From: Glaciimonas sp. PAMC28666
Lineage (GTDB): Bacteria; Pseudomonadota; Gammaproteobacteria; Burkholderiales; Burkholderiaceae_D
Direction: 5' to 3'
NCBI RefSeq assembly: GCF_016917355.1
Contig: NZ_CP070304.1
Coordinates: forward strand, 620,001 to 684,000
Length of the DNA stretch: 64,000 nucleotides
Shown: piece by piece, positions 18,895 to 28,236 of the stretch
Position numbering within the stretch: position 1 is the first letter of the stretch
How the letters are laid out: every line of letters begins with the position of its first letter
Program-made: the position numbers and the translations under genes
Notes under the pieces: generated by a model
Told to the model about the DNA's origin: nothing
What the model saw: only the letters and a program-made list of their open reading frames with translations
Databases searched by the model: none

Positions 18895-19544
18895 TATTTC
18901 TGCATTCCTTTCGGTGTTAGTACACGTTGAAGCCATTGCAGCAAAGCGTCGGCGACAATTGCCAGGACGCTGATCAATACCGCACCGACCACCAGTTTTT
19001 GCATGTTACTTTGGCTAATAGCGTGCAATATCAACACCCCCAAACCACCCGCTCCAATGACGGCGGCGACAGCCATCACGCCTATATTCATGACAACGGC
19101 AGAGCGCACCCCGCCTAAGATGACAGGGATTGCTAAAGGTAAATCCACCAAACGCAAACGCTGCCAGAACGTCATACCGATGCCGATACCAGCTTCCTTG
19201 ACGCCCTCCTCAATACCATCGAGCGCCAGATACGTATTGCGCATAATCGGTAATAGCGAATACAAAAATACTGCGGTGATAGCAGGTAGCGGCCCCAAGC
19301 CCTGGCCGAAATGGGAGAACAATGGGATCATCAATCCAAATAAAGCGATCGATGGCAACGTCAATATTACGGTTGCCAGACCCAACATAGGGCTAGCCAA
19401 TCCGCGGTGACGAATCATCACAACACCGAGCGGCACCCCGACCAGAATTGCCAGACCAACGGCAATACTGACCAACATCAGATGCTGCAAGGTGAGATGT
19501 AAAATCTCAGGCCACGCGCCAGACAGATAGTTAAATAAACTCAT
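18894..19544 (-). CDS. Osmoprotectant ABC transporter permease
   Basis: Inner-membrane permease of 216 residues with about six spans and the ABC-permease EAA-type loop (EGVKEAGIGIGMTFWQRLRLVDLPLAIPVILGG contains it, near residues 123-150). It resembles ProW/OpuBB/YehW permeases. Shares the operon with a substrate-binding protein, a second permease and an ATPase, so the importer uses a heterodimeric channel. A 10-bp gap separates it from the binding-protein gene upstream. Confidence 0.9.
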   Translation of the reverse strand: MSLFNYLSGAWPEILHLTLQHLMLVSIAVGLAILVGVPLGVVMIRHRGLASPMLGLATVILTLPSIALFGLMIPLFSHFGQGLGPLPAITAVFLYSLLPIMRNTYLALDGIEEGVKEAGIGIGMTFWQRLRLVDLPLAIPVILGGVRSAVVMNIGVMAVAAVIGAGGLGVLILHAISQSNMQKLVVGAVLISVLAIVADALLQWLQRVLTPKGMQK

Positions 19545-19554
19545 TGTGGGTCCC

Positions 19555-20469
19555 TCACATCAAACCTTCAGCGCGTAAAAAATCGGCAGCAACCTGAGCA
19601 ATCGGTTGTTGATCGATATCAACCTGCTTGTTCATCGCAGCCATCTTTTGAGTGTCGATGGTGGCCGACAGCGCGTTTAATTGCTCTTCCAGTTTCGGAT
19701 TAGCATCGAGAATTTCTTTGCGCACCATCGGCGCGGCGGTATAGAACGGGAAAAATCCCTTGTTGTCTTCCAGTAACTTTAAATTGAACCCGCCAATGCG
19801 ACCATCGGAGGAATACGTCAGACCGACATATAACTGATCGTTTCGCAATGCGGTGTACACCAGACCGGGATCCATCTGCTTGACTTCACTCCGGTCAAAT
19901 TGCATGTTGTACAGCTCTGACATCGGACCTAAACCATCCGAACGCGAAGCGAATTCAAAATCGACCCCAAACAAATGTTTGCTATCTGGATCGCGCTTGC
20001 GGTCCGCCGCAATTCTGTTAGCGAGATCTTCAATCGTTTTTAATCCCTCTTCTTCTGCGCGTTTGGCAGGCACCGCGAGCGCGTAAGTGTTATTTAATTT
20101 AGAGGTTTTGAGCCAGATCAGGCCTTTGGCGCCGTCTAATTCCTTGACGCGTTCATACGACTGCTCATCGTTCAGCTTCTCGGTAACTTTATTAAAAACA
20201 ATTAACGAACTGCCGGTATATTCCCAAACGATATCTAGCTGTCCGCTTTCAATCGCCTGACGCATGATGGTGGTGCCCAAGCCATTTTTCAGGTCAACGC
20301 TGTATCCTTTAGATTGCAAGTACTGCTGCGTCATTGACGATAAAATCAATTGTTCAGTAAAGTTTTTGCCGCCAACTACCAGATTCGTAGCAAACGTTGA
20401 CGTTGCCATTACCAGACCGAATATGCCGAATGTCAGCGTCAACAGATGCTTTATGCGTAAAAATTTCAT
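19555..20469 (-). CDS. Osmoprotectant ABC transporter substrate-binding protein (OsmF/OpuC-like)
   Basis: Periplasmic binding protein of 304 residues with a signal peptide cut near residue 27 (ATSTFA). The mature start VVGGKNFTEQLILSSM and the motif WEYTGSSLIVF are characteristic of the OpuAC/OsmF family that binds glycine betaine, choline or similar quaternary amines. Two-lobed fold; C-terminal ADFLRAEGLM. The ligand is inferred from the family. It lies between the two permease genes of the operon, and a good ribosome site (AAGGAGAAA) precedes the ATG. Confidence 0.9.
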   Translation of the reverse strand: MKFLRIKHLLTLTFGIFGLVMATSTFATNLVVGGKNFTEQLILSSMTQQYLQSKGYSVDLKNGLGTTIMRQAIESGQLDIVWEYTGSSLIVFNKVTEKLNDEQSYERVKELDGAKGLIWLKTSKLNNTYALAVPAKRAEEEGLKTIEDLANRIAADRKRDPDSKHLFGVDFEFASRSDGLGPMSELYNMQFDRSEVKQMDPGLVYTALRNDQLYVGLTYSSDGRIGGFNLKLLEDNKGFFPFYTAAPMVRKEILDANPKLEEQLNALSATIDTQKMAAMNKQVDIDQQPIAQVAADFLRAEGLM

Positions 20470-20545
20470 ATTTTTCTCCTTCTTAAAAGATGCCGACCAA
20501 CCGCACTATCTTCCTGCGGTGCATGTCTGCAATGTCGAAACGGGA

Positions 20546-21262
20546 TTACCGCAATAAACCGCGTTTGTTGAGATAAGCGTTGCTGCCAATGGACACGATC
20601 GCGTCCAGTATCAGGGCCAGCACTGCGGTGGCGGTGGCGCCGAGCAATAGCTGATCGGCATTGTTCAGGTAAATACCCGGGAAAATAATACTGCCCAGAC
20701 TTTCGCCCCCGATCAGAATTGACAATGGCGCTGTGCCGACATTAATTGCTAGTGCGGTACGGATTCCACCGACAATAATTGGAATGGCGTTTGGTAATTC
20801 GACCCGAAAGAGTATTTGATAGGGTTTCATGCCTACCCCTTTGGCCGCATCGCGTAACGATGGCGGGACTTGCTTAAGTCCTTCGTAAGTATTACGCACG
20901 ATCGGCAATAACGATGCTAACCACAGGGCAATAATCGAGGGCTTGTCGCCGATACCGAAAAATGCCAGCGCCAACGCAAGGACGGCGATGGAGGGAATGG
21001 TGTTCCCTATATTGAAAATCTGCATGAGTTTTTCTGCATGACGCGCGCACATCGGGCGACTTAGCAGAATTCCTGCGGGTAGACCGGTCGCGAGAGCCAA
21101 TAACATTGACCAGCCGACCAGTTGCATATGCCGCATTGTGTAATAGATCAGATCACCTTGATAACGCTCTATAGCGTCGGCACCGACCGTCCAGCCAATA
21201 CCCGCCACGGCCACTAAGGTGATGGCAGCGCCGACGATGGCATTACGATAGCGATTCGTCAT
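20546..21262 (-). CDS. Osmoprotectant ABC transporter permease
   Basis: First gene of the operon: a 238-residue permease with about six spans, the loop SLRDAAKGVGMKPYQILFRV (EAA-like) near residues 136-155, and a C-terminal span ending in a short basic tail. It is paralogous to the second permease at 18894-19544. Upstream (21362-21473) lies a run of hairpins that could belong to the 5' leader of this operon. Confidence 0.9.
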   Translation of the reverse strand: MTNRYRNAIVGAAITLVAVAGIGWTVGADAIERYQGDLIYYTMRHMQLVGWSMLLALATGLPAGILLSRPMCARHAEKLMQIFNIGNTIPSIAVLALALAFFGIGDKPSIIALWLASLLPIVRNTYEGLKQVPPSLRDAAKGVGMKPYQILFRVELPNAIPIIVGGIRTALAINVGTAPLSILIGGESLGSIIFPGIYLNNADQLLLGATATAVLALILDAIVSIGSNAYLNKRGLLR

Positions 21263-21361
21263 GTTTTACTCCATTTCTGCCGCGCGCAGCTTGGCGCAGA
21301 TAGTTATCCGGGCAGGCAATGACGCACGAGCATGACAAACAAAGCTGTCAATTTTATTTAT

Positions 21362-21473
21362 CCCATTCCGTATCCCGAAAGGATTGTTCAGAATGGGTCG
21401 ACTGCCGCATTGGGGCGGCAAACTGAATGCGGGAAAAACCCGCCGTATGATGAAACTCTGACCTTTGTCAGAG
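21362..21473. promoter_or_regulatory. Four consecutive hairpins upstream of the osmoprotectant operon
   Basis: Four inverted repeats in 112 bp: CCCATTC / GAATGGG (21362-21397), TGCCGC / GCGGCA (21403-21420), GCGGG / CCCGC (21429-21443) and CTCTGAC / GTCAGAG (21456-21473). They begin 100 bp before the operon's first ATG. A TTGACA-like -35 on the minus strand lies near 21337-21342, downstream of the hairpins, so they may lie upstream of the promoter instead of in the leader. The remaining bases to 21817 hold no gene I can support. Confidence 0.45.
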
Positions 21474-21817
21474 CATTGGACAACCCGCTGATGCAGGTTA
21501 TGAAGCTAAACTACGCCATTTTGGGGTGGCATAATGTTTCAAAGAGGCACTAGTGTAATGAATTTTCTTGATGAAGTCTAGTAATGGCTTTCTTAAAAGC
21601 TATAACCGGAATGTCTATCGATGGCTAAAAGACGCTTTTTTAGAGCGAAATTCGGAAAACAGAAGAAGAACGAAGCAGAAAAGCGGAGATCAACAGATAT
21701 ACGAATTTATATCAATGCGATATTTAATACTCTAAGTCAGTCTGCGATCACGAAAAACAAAACCGCAGACCCACTTATCGGTAATGGGGACCAATTGCCC
21801 TTACTTCTTTTGCTATG

Positions 21818-22468
21818 TTATGCCCCACGCAATTGACTGGCGGCCAGCGCTAACGCAGTGATGCGCGCCCAGTCACCGGATTCCAATGCATCTTTCGGCG
21901 TCAACCACGATCCGCCGACGCACGCAACGTTCTTGCATGCCAGGAATTGCGCTGCGGTCTGTTGTGATATACCGCCGGTCGGACAGAACATCACGTCGCC
22001 TAAAGGTCCGGCAATGGCGTTCAGCATCCCCACCCCGCCCGCTGGCACCGCAGGAAATAACTTTAACTGACGAAAGCCGGCTTCACGCGCAGCCATCACT
22101 TCTGATGGCGTCATCACGCCGGGCAACAGCGGCAAGCCGCTCGATTTCGCAGCTGCGATCAGTGCAGAGGTCAGTCCCGGAGATACGCCGAAGACCGCAC
22201 CAGCGTCACGCGCAGCGGCAAACTCTTCCGGCTGGGTGAGCGTACCGACCCCCACAATTGCCCCCGGCACCTCTGCCATGGCCCGGATAGCCGCCAAGCC
22301 ATGAACAGTACGCAGCGTCACTTCCAGCACCCGGATACCACCGGCAACCAAAGCCCTGGCAAGAGGGACAGCATGCGCTATGTCGTCAATTGCAATCACT
22401 GGAATCACCGCAGAAGTACGCATGATGTCCAGCACTTCGTTGTCATACAAATATTTAGAAGAGGTCAT
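21818..22468 (-). CDS. eda: KDPG aldolase (2-keto-3-deoxy-6-phosphogluconate aldolase)
   Basis: Splits KDPG into pyruvate and glyceraldehyde-3-phosphate, the last step of the Entner-Doudoroff pathway. 216 residues. The class I aldolase signature is clear: Glu in GGIRVLEVTLRT, the Schiff-base Lys in RQLKLFPAVPAGG near residue 138, and the phosphate-binding CPTGGIS and GGSWLTP. It follows edd by 61 bp on the same strand, forming an edd-eda operon. The HexR-like box before edd should control both. Confidence 0.96.
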   Translation of the reverse strand: MTSSKYLYDNEVLDIMRTSAVIPVIAIDDIAHAVPLARALVAGGIRVLEVTLRTVHGLAAIRAMAEVPGAIVGVGTLTQPEEFAAARDAGAVFGVSPGLTSALIAAAKSSGLPLLPGVMTPSEVMAAREAGFRQLKLFPAVPAGGVGMLNAIAGPLGDVMFCPTGGISQQTAAQFLACKNVACVGGSWLTPKDALESGDWARITALALAASQLRGA

Positions 22469-22529
22469 ATCGTTGCTTTCTTATGTTCGTCAAAAACTAC
22501 CCATTTTTTGCTGGCCGATTGGCAAGACG

Positions 22530-24386
22530 TCAGCCTAGCTGGCAATCGCCTTCGACAATTCGCGCAGGAGGCAAATCGAAACAGGTTGCGCCATCTTCCG
22601 CCGCACTCACCGTATTGCGAAACATGGCAAACAACTCGCGCCCCATACCAACTTGATTAGCGTCCAGATTAACCAGTTGCAACTGGCGCTGCGCCCACTC
22701 TGCCGCTGGCACAATTGCCTCAAGTGTTCCGTGCTCCGCATCCATTTTGATCATGTCGCCCGTACGCACCAGCGCCAACGGTCCACCGGACGAGACTTCC
22801 GGGGTTACGTGGATTGCGGCCGGCACCTTACCCGATGCGCCCGACATGCGACCATCTGTCACCAAAGCTACATGGCGCCCTTTGTCTTGCAAAAGGCCCA
22901 GCGCTGGCGTCAATGCGTGCAGTTCCGGCATACCGTTGGCGCGCGGTCCCTGGAAGCTTAACACCGCAACAAAATCGCAGTCCAATTCTCCCGCACGGAA
23001 GGCCTGCATAAAGGCTTCCTGTGAATTAAATACAATCGCCGGCGCTTCAACTATCCAATGCTCTTTCTTGACTGCTGAAATTTTAATGACTGCCCGACCC
23101 AGGTTACCCGTCAGCAACCGTAAACCACCGTCGGCCGCAAACGGTGTAGTGGCAGGCCGCAACACCGAGTCGTCGCCACTTTTTTCCGGAGCCGGTTTGA
23201 ATACCACTGCGTTGCCTTCAAGAAATGGCTCGGCGCAATGCGCGCGCAGACTGTCCCCGAAAATCGTCATGACATCTTCATGCATCAACCCCGCATCGAG
23301 CAACTCACGGATTACAAAGCCAGTGCCACCAGCGGCATGAAAATGATTTACATCGGCGTCGCCGTTCGGATAAATGCGCGTCACCAGAGGGACCACGGCG
23401 GACAAGGCATCAAAATCGTCCCAGTCGATAACAATCCCCGCAGCCTTGGCAATCGCCACCAGATGTATTGTGTGATTGGTCGATCCGCCGGTCGCTAACA
23501 ACGTCACGATGGCATTCACGATACTCTTTTCGCTGACAACATGGCCGACCGGACGATAGTTGCCACTATGATCGGTAATTTTTAGCGCCTGACGCCCGGC
23601 TTCGGCGGTCAGGGCATCGCGTAACGGCGTATTAGGCGTGATGAAAGCAGAGCCGGGAAGATGCAATCCAAGCGCTTCCATCAACATTTGATTACTATTG
23701 GCGGTGCCGTAGAAGGTACAAGTACCAGCGCTATGATAGGACTGCGATTCCGCCTCCAGAAGTGCCGCCCGGTCAACTTTTCCTTCTGCATACAACTGCC
23801 GAATTTTTACCTTGTCTTTGTTCGACATGCCAGAAGTCATCGGACCGCCCGGAACAAAAATCGCAGGTAGATGTCCAAAATGTAATGCGCCAATTAACAA
23901 GCCCGGCACAATCTTGTCGCAGATGCCCAGATACAACGCGGCGTCGAACATATTATGTGACAGGGCAATCGCTGTTGACATGGCAATTGCATCGCGAGAA
24001 AACAATGACAGCTCCATGCCAGGCTGTCCTTGCGTAACACCGTCACACATGGCAGGCGTGCCACCTGCAAATTGCGCGACCCCGCCAGCGGCACGTACAG
24101 CGTCCTTGATGATTTTAGGAAAGTTTTCGAACGGTTGATGGGCCGACAACATATCGTTGTATGAAGAAATAATCGCAACAGAAGGATCTTTATCCTGTTT
24201 TAGTCGTAACTTATCGTTCACTGGGAAAGCGGCAAACCCGTGTGCCAGATTAGTGCAAGATAACGCTCCACGCTGCACATCTTGCCGACGCGCTATCTCT
24301 AAACGTTCCATGTAAGCACTACGATAAGGTTGACTGCGCGCAATAATTCGCTCGGTTACTTTGGCAACACTGGCTAGAACGGACAT
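22530..24386 (-). CDS. edd: 6-phosphogluconate dehydratase
   Basis: Dehydrates 6-phosphogluconate to KDPG, the key Entner-Doudoroff step. 618 residues, in line with Edd of the IlvD/Edd family. Fe-S cysteines are in [15 protein letters not shown] and [22 protein letters not shown] and the C-terminal [19 protein letters not shown] signature are intact. A 15-bp palindrome (24459-24473) 73 bp upstream matches the HexR consensus, so the operon is probably repressed until KDPG accumulates. Divergent from pgi. Confidence 0.96.
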   Translation of the reverse strand: MSVLASVAKVTERIIARSQPYRSAYMERLEIARRQDVQRGALSCTNLAHGFAAFPVNDKLRLKQDKDPSVAIISSYNDMLSAHQPFENFPKIIKDAVRAAGGVAQFAGGTPAMCDGVTQGQPGMELSLFSRDAIAMSTAIALSHNMFDAALYLGICDKIVPGLLIGALHFGHLPAIFVPGGPMTSGMSNKDKVKIRQLYAEGKVDRAALLEAESQSYHSAGTCTFYGTANSNQMLMEALGLHLPGSAFITPNTPLRDALTAEAGRQALKITDHSGNYRPVGHVVSEKSIVNAIVTLLATGGSTNHTIHLVAIAKAAGIVIDWDDFDALSAVVPLVTRIYPNGDADVNHFHAAGGTGFVIRELLDAGLMHEDVMTIFGDSLRAHCAEPFLEGNAVVFKPAPEKSGDDSVLRPATTPFAADGGLRLLTGNLGRAVIKISAVKKEHWIVEAPAIVFNSQEAFMQAFRAGELDCDFVAVLSFQGPRANGMPELHALTPALGLLQDKGRHVALVTDGRMSGASGKVPAAIHVTPEVSSGGPLALVRTGDMIKMDAEHGTLEAIVPAAEWAQRQLQLVNLDANQVGMGRELFAMFRNTVSAAEDGATCFDLPPARIVEGDCQLG

Positions 24387-24458
24387 GTTTTAATCCTCGA
24401 AAAGTAAGCTAAACAGGCTTGCGATGCAAAGTAATCAGCAAGCTTGCAATATTCAAAT

Positions 24459-24473
24459 CGTAATTTTACTACA
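24459..24473 (-). promoter_or_regulatory. HexR-like operator before edd-eda
   Basis: Minus-strand TGTAGTAAAATTACG, matching the palindrome TGTAGTNNNNYTACA in 14 of 15 positions. It lies 73 bp before the edd ATG. HexR boxes of this type are known from gammaproteobacteria; the match here is by eye. Confidence 0.65.
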
Positions 24474-24691
24474 TTTACTTTTTACCCGCCTTTTCTATCT
24501 GACTATTTTCATCTCTTTGGTTGCCCAAAAATTAAATTTCCTCTCACTCACATAGCTAATTTTCGTTGACTTTACGCACATTATAGATATTTTACGCTAC
24601 TAAACAACTCTCCCATACACCTGAGGCGTCGGGCAATATCGAATCTGTCTTCATGAAAAATGCCTGTGACGCTTAGATGGAGAAAATAAAC

Positions 24692-24706
24692 TGTAGTGAA
24701 ATTACC
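24692..24706 (+). promoter_or_regulatory. HexR-like operator before pgi-zwf-hexR
   Basis: TGTAGTGAAATTACC, 14 of 15 positions of the palindrome TGTAGTNNNNYTACA, 52 bp before the pgi ATG and just upstream of a TATAGT -10-like element (24718-24723). It would couple pgi, zwf and hexR itself to KDPG. Confidence 0.6.
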
Positions 24707-24757
24707 AAAAAATGTTGTATAGTCATACGTAATTCAAGCTGTCACGAAAGCCCGGAT

Positions 24758-26563
24758 ATGCCTACTAATACCGAAACTGCGCACGATATTTCCAGCCTGA
24801 AGCCCGATGCGGCGTCCTACCTCGCGCTACAAGCGCATTACGCGGCAACGAAAAATACCGCGCTACGCGATCTGTTCGATGCCGACGGTGAACGGTTCGA
24901 TAAATTCTCCCTCACGGCTGCTGGCCTGTTTCTGGATTATGCCAAGAATACGCTCACCAGCGAAACCCTGTCTTTACTATTCGATCTTGCGCGTGAGCGA
25001 AACATTGCGTCACGGCGCGATGCAATGTTTACTGGTGAAAAAATCAACACAACCGAACATCGCGCAGTTTTACACACAGCGCTGCGGAGGCCCTGGCCGC
25101 CAAGCGCAAGCAATGGCGCGCTCGTCATCGACGGACAGCAAGTCGACGCCGATGTTCACGCCGTACTCAACCAAATGGCCGCTTTCACCGAGGCAGTTCG
25201 CTCCGAAAAATGGCGCGGCTACAATGGCAAACCCATTACCGACATCGTCAATATCGGTATCGGCGGCTCTGACCTTGGACCAAAAATGGTTTGTCAGGCG
25301 CTTCGCCCCTTTCAACATGCACGCCTGAATATGCATTTTGTGTCCAACGTGGATGGTCATGATATCGACGCTGTTTTATCGCAGATCGATCCGGCCAGTA
25401 CCCTGTTCGTTATTGCATCCAAAACTTTTACAACGATGGAAACCATGATGAACGCGCATAGCGCGCGCAGCTGGTTTTTGTCCCGTGCGGACGGGGCGCA
25501 GGAAAGCGATCTCGCGCATCATTTTGTCGCCGTCTCTACCAACACCGAAGGAGTCAAAGCCTTCGGCATTGATCCACAAAACATGTTTCCGTTCTGGGAT
25601 TGGGTCGGTGGGCGCTATTCCGTATGGTCATCGATTGGACTTTCGGTTGCACTGGCGGTGGGCTATGAGCATTTCAGCGAATTCCTTGCAGGCGCCCATG
25701 CGATGGATACGCATTTCCGTGAGGCGCCACTTGAGCAGAATATGCCGGTAATTCTGGCGCTGGTCGGTATCTGGCAGCGTAATTTCTGCGGCACTGGCTC
25801 GCTATCGATAGCGCCATATCATCAGGACCTCGGAAATTTTCCATCGTATTTGCAACAGTTGGAAATGGAAAGTAACGGCAAGCGCGTTGCGCTGGATGGC
25901 AGCCCACTGGAAATCAAGACTTGCCCGGTTATTTGGGGAAACGTCGGCACCAACGGCCAGCACGCCTACTTTCAGTTATTACATCAAGGCACGGACATTA
26001 CGCCAGTTGATTTCATCGCTGCGTTGAAGCCTAGTCATCACCTGCCCGGCCATCAGGCGGCACTTTTAGCCAATTGTTTCGCGCAATCTGAAGCCTTTAT
26101 GCGCGGCAAAACAGCCGATGAAGTAAGGGTTGAAATGCAGAGCAAAGGAATGCCTGAATCTGAAATCAGCGCATTGTTACCGCATCGGACCTTCCCCGGC
26201 AATCGCCCAAGCAATACCATATTACTGGACCAGCTAACGCCAACATCGCTCGGAGCATTGATTGCTCTTTACGAGCACAAAGTATTTGTTCAAGGCGCCA
26301 TCTGGGGCATCAATAGCTTTGACCAATGGGGTGTGGAGCTTGGCAAAGTTATGGCGACCCATATTTTGGATGAGTTGAATGGCACTGCGGCGGCCGGCGA
26401 TCCGGCGACCGGCGATCCGGCGGCCGGCGATCCGGTGGCCGGCACTCCGGCGGCCGGCGCACCGGTGACAGGCACTCCAGCGGCCGCACCGGCGGTCGGC
26501 AAGCACGATAGTTCAACCAATGGTTTAATTGGACGTGCGCGTGCCGCTCTCTCCGCCAGGTAG
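24758..26563 (+). CDS. pgi: Glucose-6-phosphate isomerase with a repetitive C-terminal tail
   Basis: Interconverts glucose-6-phosphate and fructose-6-phosphate. 601 residues from the ATG at 24758; typical bacterial Pgi is near 550. Core motifs: NIGIGGSDLGPKM, SKTFTTMETM, VGGRYSVWSSIGL and the PGI signature GKRVALDG with GNVGTNGQHAYFQLLHQG; the catalytic His lies in the latter. The final 65 residues are unusual: six five-residue repeats of the form (A/V)(A/T)G(D/A/T)P followed by an Ala/Pro-rich stretch and GRARAALSAR. The tail comes from 15-bp DNA repeats. The longer frame from 24677 would run through the HexR box, so the later ATG is preferred. First gene of pgi-zwf-hexR. Confidence 0.95.
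   Translation: MPTNTETAHDISSLKPDAASYLALQAHYAATKNTALRDLFDADGERFDKFSLTAAGLFLDYAKNTLTSETLSLLFDLARERNIASRRDAMFTGEKINTTEHRAVLHTALRRPWPPSASNGALVIDGQQVDADVHAVLNQMAAFTEAVRSEKWRGYNGKPITDIVNIGIGGSDLGPKMVCQALRPFQHARLNMHFVSNVDGHDIDAVLSQIDPASTLFVIASKTFTTMETMMNAHSARSWFLSRADGAQESDLAHHFVAVSTNTEGVKAFGIDPQNMFPFWDWVGGRYSVWSSIGLSVALAVGYEHFSEFLAGAHAMDTHFREAPLEQNMPVILALVGIWQRNFCGTGSLSIAPYHQDLGNFPSYLQQLEMESNGKRVALDGSPLEIKTCPVIWGNVGTNGQHAYFQLLHQGTDITPVDFIAALKPSHHLPGHQAALLANCFAQSEAFMRGKTADEVRVEMQSKGMPESEISALLPHRTFPGNRPSNTILLDQLTPTSLGALIALYEHKVFVQGAIWGINSFDQWGVELGKVMATHILDELNGTAAAGDPATGDPAAGDPVAGTPAAGAPVTGTPAAAPAVGKHDSSTNGLIGRARAALSAR
26388..26477 (+). repeat. Six 15-bp tandem repeats inside pgi
   Basis: Units begin at 26388, 26403, 26418, 26433, 26448 and 26463, consensus CGGCGGCCGGCGATC, G+C above 80% and far from the gene's mean. 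They keep the frame and encode the pentapeptides of the Pgi tail; the repeat count could vary between strains by slippage. Confidence 0.9.
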
Positions 26564-26661
26564 AACGCAAATGGTTATCACAACGCGCCTGAAGCGTATT
26601 CGTTTTCAGGCGCGGCATATAGAGCACGACGAGCAGGCTTGGCATAGTAAACACGCGCAAT

Positions 26662-26704
26662 AAACAACGGTAACAACGGTAACAACGGTAATAACGGTAA
26701 TAAA
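26662..26704 (+). repeat. 9-bp tandem repeat upstream of zwf
   Basis: About four copies of AACAACGGT / AATAACGGT between pgi and zwf, ending about 50 bp before the zwf ATG. A simple repeat; it may sit in the pgi-zwf mRNA. Confidence 0.8.
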
Positions 26705-26755
26705 TGTCGCTCGCATCAATGCAGACTTTTTAAAGTAAACGGATAATCAAACATC

Positions 26756-28228
26756 ATGGCTCTAGCAGAATTTGATCTGGCAATCTTTGGCGGCACCGGC
26801 GATCTGTCGATGCGTAAATTGTTACCGGCGATGTACTCACGCGATCGCGCGAACGACCTGCCGCCACATGCGCGCATTCTTTGCATCGGGCGACATGAAT
26901 TGCTGAACGAAAGTTTCCTTCAGCAACTCGATAAAGAGGCTCGGCTGCATATTTCGATGGCCACGTTCGATCCAGTCATATGGGAACGCTTTTGCAAACG
27001 CATTCAATATGTCGCAATGGACGCAACCGATGCGAAATCGTATAAAGCGCTCGTGGCGGCGATGCGGCCCGATCCGAGCATCACTAATGTTTTTTATCTG
27101 GCGACTCCTCCAGCCCTGTTTTCCAAGATATGTCGCAATCTATCGACTTCCGGCCTGGCAACGCCAAACTCGCGCGTCGTACTGGAAAAACCCCTCGGCC
27201 GCGACCTGGCCAGCGCTAAACAGATTAACGCAGAGGTAGGCAAGATATTTTCCGAATCGCAAATTTTCCGAATCGACCATTATCTGGGCAAAGAAACGGT
27301 TCAAAACCTATTGGCGCTCCGCTTTGGTAACGTTCTGTTCGAGCCGTTATGGCGCCGCGAATGGATTTCCGACGTGCAGATCACCATCGCCGAAGAACTC
27401 GGCGTAGGCAATCGAATGGGCTACTACGAAAGCTCTGGTGCGTTACGTGACATGCTGCAAAACCATCTGCTGCAATTGTTATGCATCGTTGCGATGGAAC
27501 CGCCGGTGTCAATCACGTCCGATGCAGTACGTGATGAAAAACTCAAAGTCCTGCGTTCGTTAAAACGCTTTACCCCTGTCAGCCTCGCGCAAAATGTCGT
27601 GCGTGGCCAATATCGTGCGGGGCATGTGAACGGGATTGCGGTGCCCGGTTACCGCAAAGAGCAGGATGCCGATCCGCATTCACGCACCGAAACCTTTGTT
27701 GCGATCAAAACCGAGGTCGATACCTGGCGCTGGGCAGGTGTGCCCTTTTATCTGCGCACAGGCAAACGGATGGCCGATTCGCTGGCAGAAATTGTTATTC
27801 GCTTCAAGAAAATTCCCCATTCAATTTTTACGCAGCCCAACAGCAGTTTTGAATCCAATTGCCTCGTCATCAGATTACAACCGGATGAAGGCTTGCATCT
27901 GAATCTGATGGCAAAAACCCCGGGCGACGGCATGCGTCTGAAGCCGGTTGAACTTGAGCTTAATTTCCGCGAAAGCTTTAAGGCACCGCGCATGGAAGCG
28001 TACGAACGGCTGCTGCTTGATGTGCTGCGTGGCCAATTGACATTATTCATGCGGAGCGACGAGCTCGAAGCCGCCTGGGAATGGGTAGAACCGATTCTTG
28101 ACTATTGGGAACAGGAAGAGAACGAACCGATTCCGTATAGCGCAGGGACGTGGGGCCCAGCGGCCGCCAGCGCCTTGATCGGGCGCGACGGCTTGCAGTG
28201 GCGCGAAGAAGCACTGCCGGAAGTATAG
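26756..28228 (+). CDS. zwf: Glucose-6-phosphate 1-dehydrogenase (copy 1)
   Basis: Oxidises glucose-6-phosphate to 6-phosphogluconolactone, feeding the Entner-Doudoroff route. 490 residues. N-terminal dinucleotide motif FGGTGDLSMRKLLPA, lysine/glucose-6-phosphate site LEKPLGRDL, and the active-site signature RIDHYLGKETVQNLLALR with the catalytic His. The C-terminal domain is complete (FYLRTGKRM). It follows pgi by 192 bp and is tightly followed by hexR. A second copy lies at 35260-36735 in the same window. No 6-phosphogluconolactonase gene (pgl) is seen nearby. Confidence 0.96.
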   Translation: MALAEFDLAIFGGTGDLSMRKLLPAMYSRDRANDLPPHARILCIGRHELLNESFLQQLDKEARLHISMATFDPVIWERFCKRIQYVAMDATDAKSYKALVAAMRPDPSITNVFYLATPPALFSKICRNLSTSGLATPNSRVVLEKPLGRDLASAKQINAEVGKIFSESQIFRIDHYLGKETVQNLLALRFGNVLFEPLWRREWISDVQITIAEELGVGNRMGYYESSGALRDMLQNHLLQLLCIVAMEPPVSITSDAVRDEKLKVLRSLKRFTPVSLAQNVVRGQYRAGHVNGIAVPGYRKEQDADPHSRTETFVAIKTEVDTWRWAGVPFYLRTGKRMADSLAEIVIRFKKIPHSIFTQPNSSFESNCLVIRLQPDEGLHLNLMAKTPGDGMRLKPVELELNFRESFKAPRMEAYERLLLDVLRGQLTLFMRSDELEAAWEWVEPILDYWEQEENEPIPYSAGTWGPAAASALIGRDGLQWREEALPEV

Positions 28229-28236
28229 GACGCGCC

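Noticed and set aside
21621-21836. 71-codon ORF before eda
   Set aside because: Basic, low-complexity start, overlaps the eda 3' end and has no ribosome site.
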